Below are positions 1 to 7,674 of a DNA stretch of 64,000 nt, one piece after another (position 1 is the stretch's first letter; each line of letters opens with the position of its first letter). The position numbers and the translations under genes are program-made. The stretch comes from Cyclobacterium lianum (GTDB taxonomy: Bacteria; Bacteroidota; Bacteroidia; Cytophagales; Cyclobacteriaceae), in the NCBI RefSeq assembly GCF_900143075.1, contig NZ_FRCY01000002.1, positions 62,001 to 126,000 of the forward strand. Direction: 5' to 3'. Under the pieces are notes generated by a model, which worked only from the letters and a program-made list of their open reading frames with translations, ran no database searches and had not been told where the DNA came from.

Positions 1-1
1 C

Positions 2-550
2 TATGGTGAGGGAGAAGAAGAATATGCCATGGATTATTTTAACCGCATGGAACATGGTGAGTTTTTTAGTGCAGACAGCATAGACTTTAACGACAGCCTG
101 AAATATGAAACCGTAAAAGGAAGAACTGTATACGGTGGAGGTGGTATAATGCCTGATTACTTTGTCCCCCTGGACACAAGCATGACCAGTTCGTATGTCA
201 ACAGACTCTTCAGCTCAGAGTCCTGGAGGGAATTTATTTTAGACTATGTTGATCAAAACAAGAAGAAATTTGAGGACATGGCTTTCAATGAGTTTTACAA
301 TGACTTTGAAGTATCCGACAAAATGCTCAGCAAGCTGGTAGAAACAGGTGAAAAGTACGAAGTAAAGTTTAATGAAAAAGACTTCAATAAATCCAAAACC
401 TACCTTAAAGTGTTGCTAAAAGCGCATATTGCAAGAAATCTCTTTGATGACAATGCTTTTTATAAAGTGATCAATGAGATCAATGAAATCTACCAGCAGG
501 CGCTTAAGCTGGTAGATAATGCCGATGCACTGGCATTTTTCGAAGAATAA
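2..550 (+). CDS. S41 family C-terminal processing peptidase, C-terminal part (5' truncated by window)
   Basis: The reading frame is open from base 2 and runs off the left edge, so only the last ~182 residues are visible. The segment with TVYGGGGIMPDYFVP is typical of the C-terminal side of the S41 (tail-specific protease / CtpA) catalytic domain in Bacteroidota, where the GG-I-PD-x-V-P stretch follows the catalytic core. The catalytic Ser/Lys and PDZ domain would lie upstream, outside the window. The remaining ~120 residues are a helical, charged C-terminal extension common in this family. S41 peptidases act in the periplasm or at the cell surface on unstructured C termini. A strong hairpin terminator follows directly. 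The family call is reasonably sure; the substrate is unknown. Confidence 0.75.
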   Translation, partial: YGEGEEEYAMDYFNRMEHGEFFSADSIDFNDSLKYETVKGRTVYGGGGIMPDYFVPLDTSMTSSYVNRLFSSESWREFILDYVDQNKKKFEDMAFNEFYNDFEVSDKMLSKLVETGEKYEVKFNEKDFNKSKTYLKVLLKAHIARNLFDDNAFYKVINEINEIYQQALKLVDNADALAFFEE

Positions 551-565
551 TCATCAGTCCGCTAT

Positions 566-600
566 AAAAAAGGCCTGGAATATATTTCCTGGCCTTTTTT
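566..600 (+). terminator. Rho-independent terminator after the S41 peptidase
   Basis: A perfect 10-bp stem (AAAAAAGGCC with GGCCTTTTTT) encloses a 15-base loop and ends in a T run, 15 bases after the S41 stop codon. It separates the peptidase from the following VOC gene. Confidence 0.85.
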
Positions 601-632
601 ATTGTATAAATTTCGCAAAAAACGACCATGCA

Positions 633-1106
633 ATGCAACAAAAACCCAAAAACAGTAAGATTTTATTTACTTCAGTTATCACCCTTTTTCTCATAATTAC
701 TGCGTCTATGAGTGGATATAGCCAAACCAAGATTAACCATTTTGCCGTGTATGCCAAGGATCTGAAAGAAAGCAGCCGCTTTTATGAAGATGTCTTAGGC
801 TTAAAAACCATTGAGGAGCCCTTTAAAGACGGGCTGCATGCCTGGTACGACATTGGTTTTGGTCTTTCCATGCACCTGATAGAAAGAGAAAAGCCCTGGA
901 AAGAACCCTTGATAGATAAAACCAATCACCTTTGTTTTAGTGTCAAAGACCTGGATGCCTTTATCAAAAAATTAGACAGTTATGATATCCCTTTTGAGGA
1001 TGCTGCAGACAATAAAGGCAAAATCAATATCAGGCCCGATGGCATCAGGCAGATCTATATCCAGGATCCCAACGGATATTGGATCGAAATCAATGATGAA
1101 TATTGA
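633..1106 (+). CDS. Exported VOC (glyoxalase/bleomycin-resistance fold) family protein
   Basis: A 157-residue protein. The start at 633 is chosen because residues 1-33 then form a clear signal peptide (basic NSK, hydrophobic core, SGYSQ cleavage region); the frame is open further upstream but that stretch is non-homologous and overlaps the terminator. The mature part is a single VOC module: KINHFAVYAKDLKESSRFYEDVLG at the beginning of the fold, LHAWYDIGFGL and LSMHLIE in the first half, and NHLCFSVKDLDAF plus YIQDPNGYWIEI in the second. Candidate metal ligands are the His of INHF, the His/Glu of MHLIE, the His of NHLCF and the Glu of WIEI. Two-module glyoxalases act on glutathione adducts or catechols, but the substrate here cannot be read. 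It is flanked by terminators and is probably monocistronic. Confidence 0.75.
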   Translation: MQQKPKNSKILFTSVITLFLIITASMSGYSQTKINHFAVYAKDLKESSRFYEDVLGLKTIEEPFKDGLHAWYDIGFGLSMHLIEREKPWKEPLIDKTNHLCFSVKDLDAFIKKLDSYDIPFEDAADNKGKINIRPDGIRQIYIQDPNGYWIEINDEY

Positions 1107-1113
1107 GTCAAGT

Positions 1114-1141
1114 AAAAAGGTGGCCTCTGGACCACCTTTTT
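1114..1141. terminator. Bidirectional terminator between VOC gene and M1 peptidase
   Basis: The stem AAAAAGGTGG / CCACCTTTTT (10 bp) with an 8-base loop has T runs on both strands. It lies between the two convergent genes ending at 1106 and 1148 and can serve both. Confidence 0.85.
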
Positions 1142-1147
1142 TTAATT

Positions 1148-3100
1148 TCACTCATATATCTTATTAGGCCATTTGTCATTGGCAATATTAATATCCGGAA
1201 GGATTTTTTCCGGGTCAATTTCTACGCCGGTCAATACCTTATCTGAGCGGTGCTGGTAGTTCCATCTGTCGCCCCTCTGCCAGATCTCTACGGGTAACAT
1301 TACAGTTTCCCGACTTCCGTCCTCATAGATAAGCCCCAACTTTACCGGCATGGGCACACCACCTTTATTGGACAATATGATAACCTGATCATCTCCGTAT
1401 GGCACCACGTTCTCAATTGCCAAATCGATATTATCCGTTCCGTAAAACCAGGATTTCCAGAACCAGGACAAATTCTCCCCTGCGACGTTTTCCATGATAT
1501 TAAAGAAGTCATTCGGTTGGGGATGTTTGTAAGCCCAGGAATTGATGTAAGCTTTGAAGGCATTATCGAAACGTTCTGCTCCGAGAATGTACTCCCTGAG
1601 CATCAACAAACCCATGGCGGGCTTCATGTAGGCAATCATACCCAGATTAGAGGTGTTGGCTACATCCGGGTAGGTATCTATTCCCTCCCTATCCGGATTG
1701 GTGAGCCAGTTGACATACCTGCGTGTTTGGTCCAGGTTTGATCCATACTCTCCCTCATTAAATGCCTCTGAGCTGTAGTGATTGATAAAAGTATTGAATC
1801 CTTCGTCCATCCAGGCATACCGCCTCTCGTTTGTCCCTACAATCATGGGGAACCAGTTGTGACCAAACTCGTGATCCGTTACTCCCCAGAGAGAACTACC
1901 CTTACTATTGTAACTACAAAAATTCAATCCCGGATACTCCATCCCATTGATATCTGCAGCCACATTGACGGCTACCGGATAGGGGTATACGTACCATTTG
2001 CTGGAGTAGTGCTCGATGGATGCCTTGCTGTACTCCGTGGATCTTCCCCAGGCCTCTGTACCATCACTTTCTCTGGGATAAACAGACTGTGCCATCGCCG
2101 TCCTGCCCTCCGGCAACTGTATTCTGGCGGCATCCCAGATAAATGCGCTGGATGAAGCAAAGGCCACATCTCTCGCATTCTCTATTTTAAAATGCCAGGT
2201 AATATTGCCCTCCTGCCTGGGTCGGGTCAGTTCTGGCTGAGTTATTTCATCGGGCCTCACCAGGTAAACGGTACTGTCACTTTGAGATGCCCGTTCCATC
2301 CTGTCCAGCAATTCCTCATTAAGTACATTCTTAGGGTTTTGCAGTGCTCCGGAGCCTACCACAATGTGGTCATAGGGTACAGTTACCTTGTAATCAAAGT
2401 CGCCATACTCCAGGTAAAATTCACCAGCACCCAGATAGGGCTCAATATTCCAGCCAACTACGTCATCAAACACAGCGACTCTGGGATACCACTGAGCCAG
2501 CGCATAGATGGTACCATCCTGGACTTGCAGCCTTCCCATTCGGTCCATTCCTTTTTCCGGGATTTTAAATTCAAAGTTCATGCTTATTTTTGCCACTCCT
2601 CCTTTGGCCGGAAGGGGCTCGTCAAAAAATACCTGCATTCTGGTGTCTGTAATCAGGTATCGGGTAGAAGGCTTACTTCCCCGCTTGTCCAGGAGGGAAG
2701 AAACCTGACTTATCGCATATCCTCCATCGATATCCCCCGAATACCTGTTTCCCTGGATGGGGGTGGTAAGCGTCCCCCTGGAATCGGATTTAAACCTGTT
2801 TTGCTCCAGGTGCAGCCAGATAAAAGGCAGACTCTCAGGACTATTGTTGGTATAGGTAATTTCAATGTTTCCGGCGATCGTGTGGTCATTTTCATTTAGT
2901 GTCACCTCAATCTGGTAGTCAGCTTCATTCTGCCAATACTCCGGACCGGGGGTTCCCGATGCAGCCCGATATACATTCCCTTGCCGGTATGTAAAATCAT
3001 TAAAATCGTCCTGATTGTTTTCTGTTACCTGGGCTAGCAGCCAATTTGTGGAAAATAACAGGGCCAGTGTCAATAATGCTACTCTGCGTATATGTATCAT
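1148..3100 (-). CDS. M1 family zinc metallopeptidase (aminopeptidase N-like), exported
   Basis: A 650-residue M1 (gluzincin) peptidase. The zinc site HEFGH is followed ~18 residues later by the third ligand in WMDEGFN, and GMEYPGL corresponds to the family GxMEN exopeptidase motif in the degenerate form usual in Bacteroidota. An N-terminal beta-rich domain precedes the catalytic domain. The first ~25 residues form a signal peptide ending LLAQ, so it acts in the periplasm or at the outer membrane, presumably removing N-terminal residues from peptides. The start at 3100 (ATG) is preferred over an in-frame TTG three codons upstream. A convergent terminator lies just past its stop. It appears monocistronic. 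Confidence 0.88.
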   Translation of the reverse strand: MIHIRRVALLTLALLFSTNWLLAQVTENNQDDFNDFTYRQGNVYRAASGTPGPEYWQNEADYQIEVTLNENDHTIAGNIEITYTNNSPESLPFIWLHLEQNRFKSDSRGTLTTPIQGNRYSGDIDGGYAISQVSSLLDKRGSKPSTRYLITDTRMQVFFDEPLPAKGGVAKISMNFEFKIPEKGMDRMGRLQVQDGTIYALAQWYPRVAVFDDVVGWNIEPYLGAGEFYLEYGDFDYKVTVPYDHIVVGSGALQNPKNVLNEELLDRMERASQSDSTVYLVRPDEITQPELTRPRQEGNITWHFKIENARDVAFASSSAFIWDAARIQLPEGRTAMAQSVYPRESDGTEAWGRSTEYSKASIEHYSSKWYVYPYPVAVNVAADINGMEYPGLNFCSYNSKGSSLWGVTDHEFGHNWFPMIVGTNERRYAWMDEGFNTFINHYSSEAFNEGEYGSNLDQTRRYVNWLTNPDREGIDTYPDVANTSNLGMIAYMKPAMGLLMLREYILGAERFDNAFKAYINSWAYKHPQPNDFFNIMENVAGENLSWFWKSWFYGTDNIDLAIENVVPYGDDQVIILSNKGGVPMPVKLGLIYEDGSRETVMLPVEIWQRGDRWNYQHRSDKVLTGVEIDPEKILPDINIANDKWPNKIYE

Positions 3101-3109
3101 ATATTTCAA

Positions 3110-3442
3110 TTTATTTCTGTGTGAACATTTTAACTCTGATTAGGCAAGCAAAAGTCTACATTACTCCCGCTGGCTTCACTATTTCAAGCGAAGTGGTACC
3201 TACCCGCTAAAATAAGAGATTTATTAAGGAAAAAGGAAATCAATGCGAAAGAATCATGCCTTACAAATGGGCCTCGATCCTAGCTCAATTATTCGGCGAA
3301 AAACGACAGCCACTATTTTAATTTGGTATTTGAGCCTTTCAGAGGTCAAACTTTAATCGAATACTAAAAACACCATTGATTTTCAAATTTGTGAATTTGG
3401 TTTTTTGGAGAGTAATTTGGGCTACCTAATCAGAAAATTGCG
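3110..3442. other. Intergenic region between divergent M1 peptidase and TonB receptor genes
   Basis: About 330 bases without a gene. It should hold the promoters of both divergent genes. A TAATTTG sequence near 3411-3417, close to the receptor start, is a weak -7-like match. No RNA gene, repeat or decayed ORF was recognised. Confidence 0.4.
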
Positions 3443-5272
3443 ATGAAATTCACCCATTTGTTCACATTCTTATTGGTAGCTTCCTACCCCATCTATGCTC
3501 AGGAAGACAGTACCTCAATCACATTGGACCAGGTAATTATCAAAGAAAACAGAATGGAAATCCCATTCTCCAGGGCCTCAAGAAATATCAACATCATCCA
3601 CAGAAAAGCCCTGGAAACTACCCCGGCCAGAAGTCTGCAGGAAATTTTGACCTTTACCCCCGGACTGGATGTACGACAGCGCGGCATAGCAGGAGTGCAG
3701 GCCGACATTGGTATCCGCGGCGGATCTTTTGAGCAAACCCTTATGCTTGTCAATGGCATCAAGCTTTCCGACCCGCAGACGGGCCATCATATGGTAAATA
3801 TCCCCGTTCCGCTCGCCGGCATTCAAAGGGTGGACATTTTAAAAGGACCGGCGTCCAGAATCTACGGCCAAAATGCATATGCCGGTGCGATCAATATCAT
3901 TACTGAATTGCCTGAATCCTTTGAGGTTCAAGCCAACTTGTATGGAGGCGATTTTGCCATGCGTGGGGGATCTTTCCGAATGGGTCTGCCCATTGGAAAA
4001 TACAGGCAAAGTCTGGCAGTGTCCCATGATGCCAGTGATGGTCATTGGTATAATTCTGATTATCGAGTCGGAAATGTTTTTTATGAAGGAGGCCTGGCTG
4101 TAAACCAATACCACGAATTCAAAACAATGATTGCTTATGCGGACCGTGATTTTGGAGCGAACGGATTCTATACCAGCTCATTTCCTGACCAATGGGAAAG
4201 CATACAGACCACGCTTGCCTCGCTGAGTCACACCTTCGAAAAAGGAGGTAGTTATATTTCAACGCGAGCTTACTGGAGGAAAAATCAGGATGAATTCAGG
4301 CTGGTGAGAAATGATCCTGAAGTCTTTCAAAACATTCACCAAACCAACGTCCTTGCTTTAGAAATCAATGCCCGGCAAGAAACCGGTTTTGGCACCCTGG
4401 GAATGGGATTAGAAAGTCGGCGGGAAAGTATTGACAGCAATAACCTTGGTTTAAGAGATCGGGATTTGATGGGAGCATTTCTTGAGCACAGGCTTGAATT
4501 TTCTGATAAGGGAGACATCCGGGCGGGTATTTATTCCAATTACTACTCAGAATACGGTTGGCGACATTTTCCCGGTGCAGAACTAGGCTACCAGCTAAAT
4601 TCCTGGATTCGAGGCTATGCGAATTTTGGCGTTAGTTTTCGGATCCCCACATACACTGACCTCTATTATGTGGGCCCGACAAATATTGGAAATGACGCAC
4701 TGGAACCAGAGAAAGCCCAAAATTACGAGGGAGGATTTAAAATCTCCAAAGAGGGCCTGAATGCCGAACTGGTGTATTTTAACCGACATACCAACAACTT
4801 GATCGAATGGACCCGACCTGATGCCGACACACCATGGCAACCACAAAATTTCAATGAAGTTTCTTTTCAGGGAGTAGAGGCGGGCATACAATACCAGTTT
4901 GGTGAGTCTTCGAATGCCATACGTCTGGACGAGGTCAGCCTGAGTTACAATTATATTGCAGCAGACCTCATTGAAATGGAAGGGCAGGAAACCCAATACT
5001 CACTGAATGCCTTGAAGCACCAGTTTATCACAGGGCTTCGGGCCGAATACCGAAAAAATATAGAATTGACCTTGAAAAGTCGATACATTGAACGCATGAA
5101 GTTAGCCCCCTATTTTTTACTGGACATCAGAATGGATGTAAACCGGTTGAAAAAAATCGGCTTTTTTGCAGAAATCTCCAACCTGAGCAATACCGATTAC
5201 ATCGAAGCTGGCACTGTACAAATGCCCGGTAGATGGGCCCGTGGCGGGGTATCCTACAATTTCAACAAATAA
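3443..5272 (+). CDS. TonB-dependent outer membrane receptor (BtuB-sized)
   Basis: A 609-residue TonB-dependent receptor. It has a signal peptide (residues 1-19, ending YAQ), a short TonB-box region, a plug domain at about 45-155 (SLQEILTFTPGLDVRQRG, IGIRGGSFEQTLMLVNG, RVDILKGPASRIYG, AGAINIIT), then a beta-barrel ending in an aromatic-rich strand (GVSYNFNK). There is no N-terminal carboxypeptidase-regulatory-like domain, unlike SusC proteins, and the length matches BtuB-type vitamin or metal receptors rather than the ~1000-residue SusC class. It imports a small nutrient across the outer membrane using TonB-ExbBD energy. No partner gene is adjacent, and no riboswitch was recognised upstream, so the ligand is unknown. 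Confidence 0.85.
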   Translation: MKFTHLFTFLLVASYPIYAQEDSTSITLDQVIIKENRMEIPFSRASRNINIIHRKALETTPARSLQEILTFTPGLDVRQRGIAGVQADIGIRGGSFEQTLMLVNGIKLSDPQTGHHMVNIPVPLAGIQRVDILKGPASRIYGQNAYAGAINIITELPESFEVQANLYGGDFAMRGGSFRMGLPIGKYRQSLAVSHDASDGHWYNSDYRVGNVFYEGGLAVNQYHEFKTMIAYADRDFGANGFYTSSFPDQWESIQTTLASLSHTFEKGGSYISTRAYWRKNQDEFRLVRNDPEVFQNIHQTNVLALEINARQETGFGTLGMGLESRRESIDSNNLGLRDRDLMGAFLEHRLEFSDKGDIRAGIYSNYYSEYGWRHFPGAELGYQLNSWIRGYANFGVSFRIPTYTDLYYVGPTNIGNDALEPEKAQNYEGGFKISKEGLNAELVYFNRHTNNLIEWTRPDADTPWQPQNFNEVSFQGVEAGIQYQFGESSNAIRLDEVSLSYNYIAADLIEMEGQETQYSLNALKHQFITGLRAEYRKNIELTLKSRYIERMKLAPYFLLDIRMDVNRLKKIGFFAEISNLSNTDYIEAGTVQMPGRWARGGVSYNFNK

Positions 5273-5294
5273 AATTAAAAAAGTTTGGGTAAGT

Positions 5295-5325
5295 TTTGGT
5301 CCGGAAATTTTTAAACCTATATTTG
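5295..5325 (+). promoter_or_regulatory. Promoter of the tRNA unit (TTTG-N19-TATATTTG)
   Basis: TTTG at 5295-5298 and a perfect TAnnTTTG element at 5318-5325 are separated by 19 bases, the arrangement of Bacteroidota housekeeping promoters. Transcription would start near 5331, about 45 bases before the first tRNA-like sequence. The element lies just after the receptor stop codon. Confidence 0.65.
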
Positions 5326-5376
5326 CATTCCCATTCGCGACATAAGAGAGGAAATCAGCCTCCCGGATCAAAAAAT

Positions 5377-5458
5377 GGGAGTTAAGCTCAGTTGGTGCAG
5401 AGCATTCCGATTTACATCGGAAGGGACGGGAGTCCAAATCCCTACTTCGTAGGAACCA
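5377..5458 (+). pseudogene. Degenerate tRNA-Val-like element
   Basis: The first ~28 bases (5' acceptor strand, D stem and loop) are almost identical to those of the intact tRNA-Val 97 bases downstream. The rest does not fit a tRNA. The anticodon stem is TTCCG/CGGAA with an 8-base loop (or a 6-bp stem with a 6-base loop) that still contains TAC. The T arm (loop TCCAAAT) has a poorly paired stem. The expected 3' acceptor strand AACTCCC is missing and is replaced by a perfect hairpin (CCTAC-TTC-GTAGG) followed by AACCA. It is either a decaying duplicate or a tRNA-like transcript with another role; it sits between the unit's promoter and tRNA-Val, so it should be transcribed. Confidence 0.6.
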
Positions 5459-5473
5459 ATTGTTTGAAATATT

Positions 5474-5548
5474 GGGAGTTTAGCTCAGTTGGTTCAGAGC
5501 ATCTGCCTTACAAGCAGAGGGTCGGGGGTTCGAATCCCTCAACTCCCA
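5474..5548 (+). tRNA. tRNA-Val (anticodon TAC)
   Basis: A full cloverleaf can be drawn: acceptor GGGAGTT/AACTCCC, D arm GCTC..GAGC, anticodon stem TCTGC/GCAGA with loop CTTACAA (anticodon TAC), variable GGGTC, T arm with loop TTCGAAT, and discriminator A. CCA is not encoded. A terminator follows at 5556. Confidence 0.95.
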
Positions 5549-5555
5549 CAATGTT

Positions 5556-5578
5556 GGCCTCCTGGTGAGGCCTTTTTT
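5556..5578 (+). terminator. Terminator of the tRNA unit
   Basis: A six-bp stem GGCCTC/GAGGCC with a 5-base loop is followed by six T, eight bases after the tRNA-Val end. Together with the promoter at 5295 it defines a ~245-nt transcription unit. Confidence 0.85.
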
Positions 5579-5713
5579 ATTGTATGCCCTGCCATTTTTA
5601 CATATTGTTCTCTGAAGCATAAAACAGATTCTACATCGGGGCGACCTGCGAGGAATTACGCGAATTCTTTACCTAAAAGCATAAATTGAGAAATCAATTG
5701 CCCGAAAGCCATA

Positions 5714-5745
5714 AAAAATGCCCCCTGATCTCAGGAGGCATTTTT
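5714..5745 (-). terminator. Terminator downstream of the HtrA protease gene
   Basis: A 13-bp inverted repeat with one mismatch (AAAAATGCCcCCT / AGGaGGCATTTTT) has A and T tracts on either side. It lies ~25 bases past the minus-strand protease stop and could work in both directions. Confidence 0.8.
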
Positions 5746-5768
5746 CAAACCATTAAACTAAAAATGAC

Positions 5769-7250
5769 TTATAAGTCCAAATCGTAGTAGGATCTTTGCC
5801 CATTGGGGTAGACTCCCAAAATGGTCACTTCTTCTCCTTTATAATTGTTAAGCGCCTTAATGACGTCGTCCCCATTCAGAATTTTGGTTCTTCCTATCTT
5901 TGTAATGATGAAACCCTCTTTTACTCCTGAAGCTTCCCAGGCATCATTTTCTATCACAGAAATTGAGGCCCCGCCTTCAATTTCAAGCCTTTCTTTGATT
6001 GAGGCACTCAAATCTTCAAAAATAACGCCTTCAAACTCTGTCGTCTTTGGGATTTCCTTGATGACAACCTTGGTATCACCGGATACATTCTTCAAGGTGG
6101 CGGTAGTCGTCATTTCCTCTCCATTCCTTAAATAGGTCACTTCGACCGTATCTCCGGGCCGCTTTCTGGCCACTCTTTCCTGAAGGGCTGAGGTAGAATA
6201 AGTATCAAAGCCATCTACGCCAATGATAATATCTCCTTTTTGCAATCCAGCTTCTGCTCCACCACTGCCTTCATTTACTTCACTTATGTATACTCCGCGA
6301 TTAGCATTAACTTTTTCACCAATCAGTTCCTCTAAATCCGCATTTACATCCCTGATGACTACACCCAGGAGACCTCGTTGAACTGCTCCAAATTCCAAAA
6401 GATCATCCATCACTTTCTTGACAATCGCACTTGGTACAGCAAAGGAGTAACCGCTAAAACCACCTGTTCTCGAAGCAATTGCTGTGTTGATGCCAAGAAG
6501 TTCTCCATTCAGATTGACCAAGGGCCCACCGGAATTACCGGGGTTTACTGCAGCATCTGTCTGAATAAAGGACTCCACCTGCAAATTACTTTCATCTCTC
6601 AAAATGCCAATATTCCTGGATTTGGCACTGATAATACCTGCTGTAACGGTAGAATTGAGCTCGTACGGATTTCCTACCGCAAGCACCCATTCGCCAATTT
6701 TGGCTTCATCCGAATTGCCAAATGGAATAAATTTCAGGTTATTGGCCTCAATTTTTAGCAAGGCCAGATCCGTTGTCGGATCAGTACCGATAACTCTGGC
6801 AGTAAAGCGTCTGTTGTCTTGTAAGGTAACGTCCACTTTTGATGCATTTTCTATCACATGGTTATTGGTGACAATGTATCCGTCTGCAGATATGATCGCT
6901 CCCGATCCCGAACTCCTGCCCTGCCTTGGTGGCGCTTCGCCTCTCGGAGACCTGAATCCGAAGAATTCTTCAAGAGGATCTACTCCTCCTTGTCGATTAC
7001 CCATGGTGACTGTACTTCTGACATGCACCACAGCAGGGGTGACCTGTTCTGCGGAGGCCACAAAGTTGATTCCTTCCGGGACTACAAAACGATCATCATT
7101 TAGCCAATTGACAAAGCTCGTATTCTGTTTTTCACTAAAATTTGACGATGAATCCTGGTTATTTTGCATTAAACTAATTCCAAACACGGCCACCAGTCCT
7201 CCAATTAATGAGGCCAGTACCATACCGAGGAAAAACTGCTTTTTATCCAT
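5769..7250 (-). CDS. htrA: HtrA/Deg-family periplasmic serine protease (Do-like) with PDZ domains
   Basis: A 493-residue protein. An N-terminal hydrophobic segment (residues 6-28) serves as signal peptide or anchor. The trypsin-like domain has the full triad: His131 (TNNHVIEN), Asp161 (TTDLALLKI) and Ser240 (NPGNSGGPLVN). A first PDZ domain covers about residues 290-385 (GLLGVVI, GLQKGDIIIGVDG), and a shorter second PDZ-like module covers the last ~90 residues (GVKEGFIITKIG). DegP/DegQ proteins degrade or chaperone misfolded envelope proteins as cage-like oligomers. A glycine-, proline- and arginine-rich LA-type loop (about 84-115) lies between the first strands. The gene is monocistronic with its own terminator. 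Distinguishing DegP from DegQ is not possible from sequence alone. Confidence 0.92.
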   Translation of the reverse strand: MDKKQFFLGMVLASLIGGLVAVFGISLMQNNQDSSSNFSEKQNTSFVNWLNDDRFVVPEGINFVASAEQVTPAVVHVRSTVTMGNRQGGVDPLEEFFGFRSPRGEAPPRQGRSSGSGAIISADGYIVTNNHVIENASKVDVTLQDNRRFTARVIGTDPTTDLALLKIEANNLKFIPFGNSDEAKIGEWVLAVGNPYELNSTVTAGIISAKSRNIGILRDESNLQVESFIQTDAAVNPGNSGGPLVNLNGELLGINTAIASRTGGFSGYSFAVPSAIVKKVMDDLLEFGAVQRGLLGVVIRDVNADLEELIGEKVNANRGVYISEVNEGSGGAEAGLQKGDIIIGVDGFDTYSTSALQERVARKRPGDTVEVTYLRNGEEMTTTATLKNVSGDTKVVIKEIPKTTEFEGVIFEDLSASIKERLEIEGGASISVIENDAWEASGVKEGFIITKIGRTKILNGDDVIKALNNYKGEEVTILGVYPNGQRSYYDLDL

Positions 7251-7674
7251 AGTATACCTTCCTTTTTATTTTTTTTTAAATTACACGTCGAATCTATTCA
7301 CATTGTTTCCTCTAAAATGGTGCCACCTACTAATAAAGTACTGATTTTAACAGCATTTAACAACAAAACACCACAATTTCGGATTTATTACCTATAAATA
7401 TACTTCTCTTGCTAACGAAACCAATGAAAGTATCTGAAAGTTTGGCCGACCCACAGCCTATCAACAAAAAACGAGTCTAAATAAATCATAAAATGATACA
7501 TTTTTTACGCTACATTTAAGCCTTATTCCTAAGCAATCGTCAGAGGGTAAATGTGATTAACCAAAAAATCAGGTTCCAGGCAAAAAAAAGATTTGTACGT
7601 CTCAGCCCGTTTTTCCGCACCCAAGGGTTTCTGCGCCGGAATATTTTTCTGCTTTGTTCCGAATTTTTCAATGA
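7251..7674. other. Intergenic region between HtrA and the accessory locus
   Basis: About 420 bases, AT-rich, holding the upstream region of the HtrA gene and the downstream end of the long minus-strand locus. No convincing promoter match, hairpin terminator, RNA or coding remnant was found. Confidence 0.4.

Noticed and set aside
2192-2899. 235-codon plus-strand open frame inside the M1 peptidase gene
   Set aside because: It is antisense to a well-supported metallopeptidase, and its translation shows no protein-like pattern.
5489-5689. 66-codon open frame over the tRNA
   Set aside because: It reads through tRNA-Val and its terminator and is not a protein gene.
6604-7344. 246-codon plus-strand open frame over the HtrA gene
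   Set aside because: It is antisense to the protease, covers its catalytic domain and has no recognisable motif.
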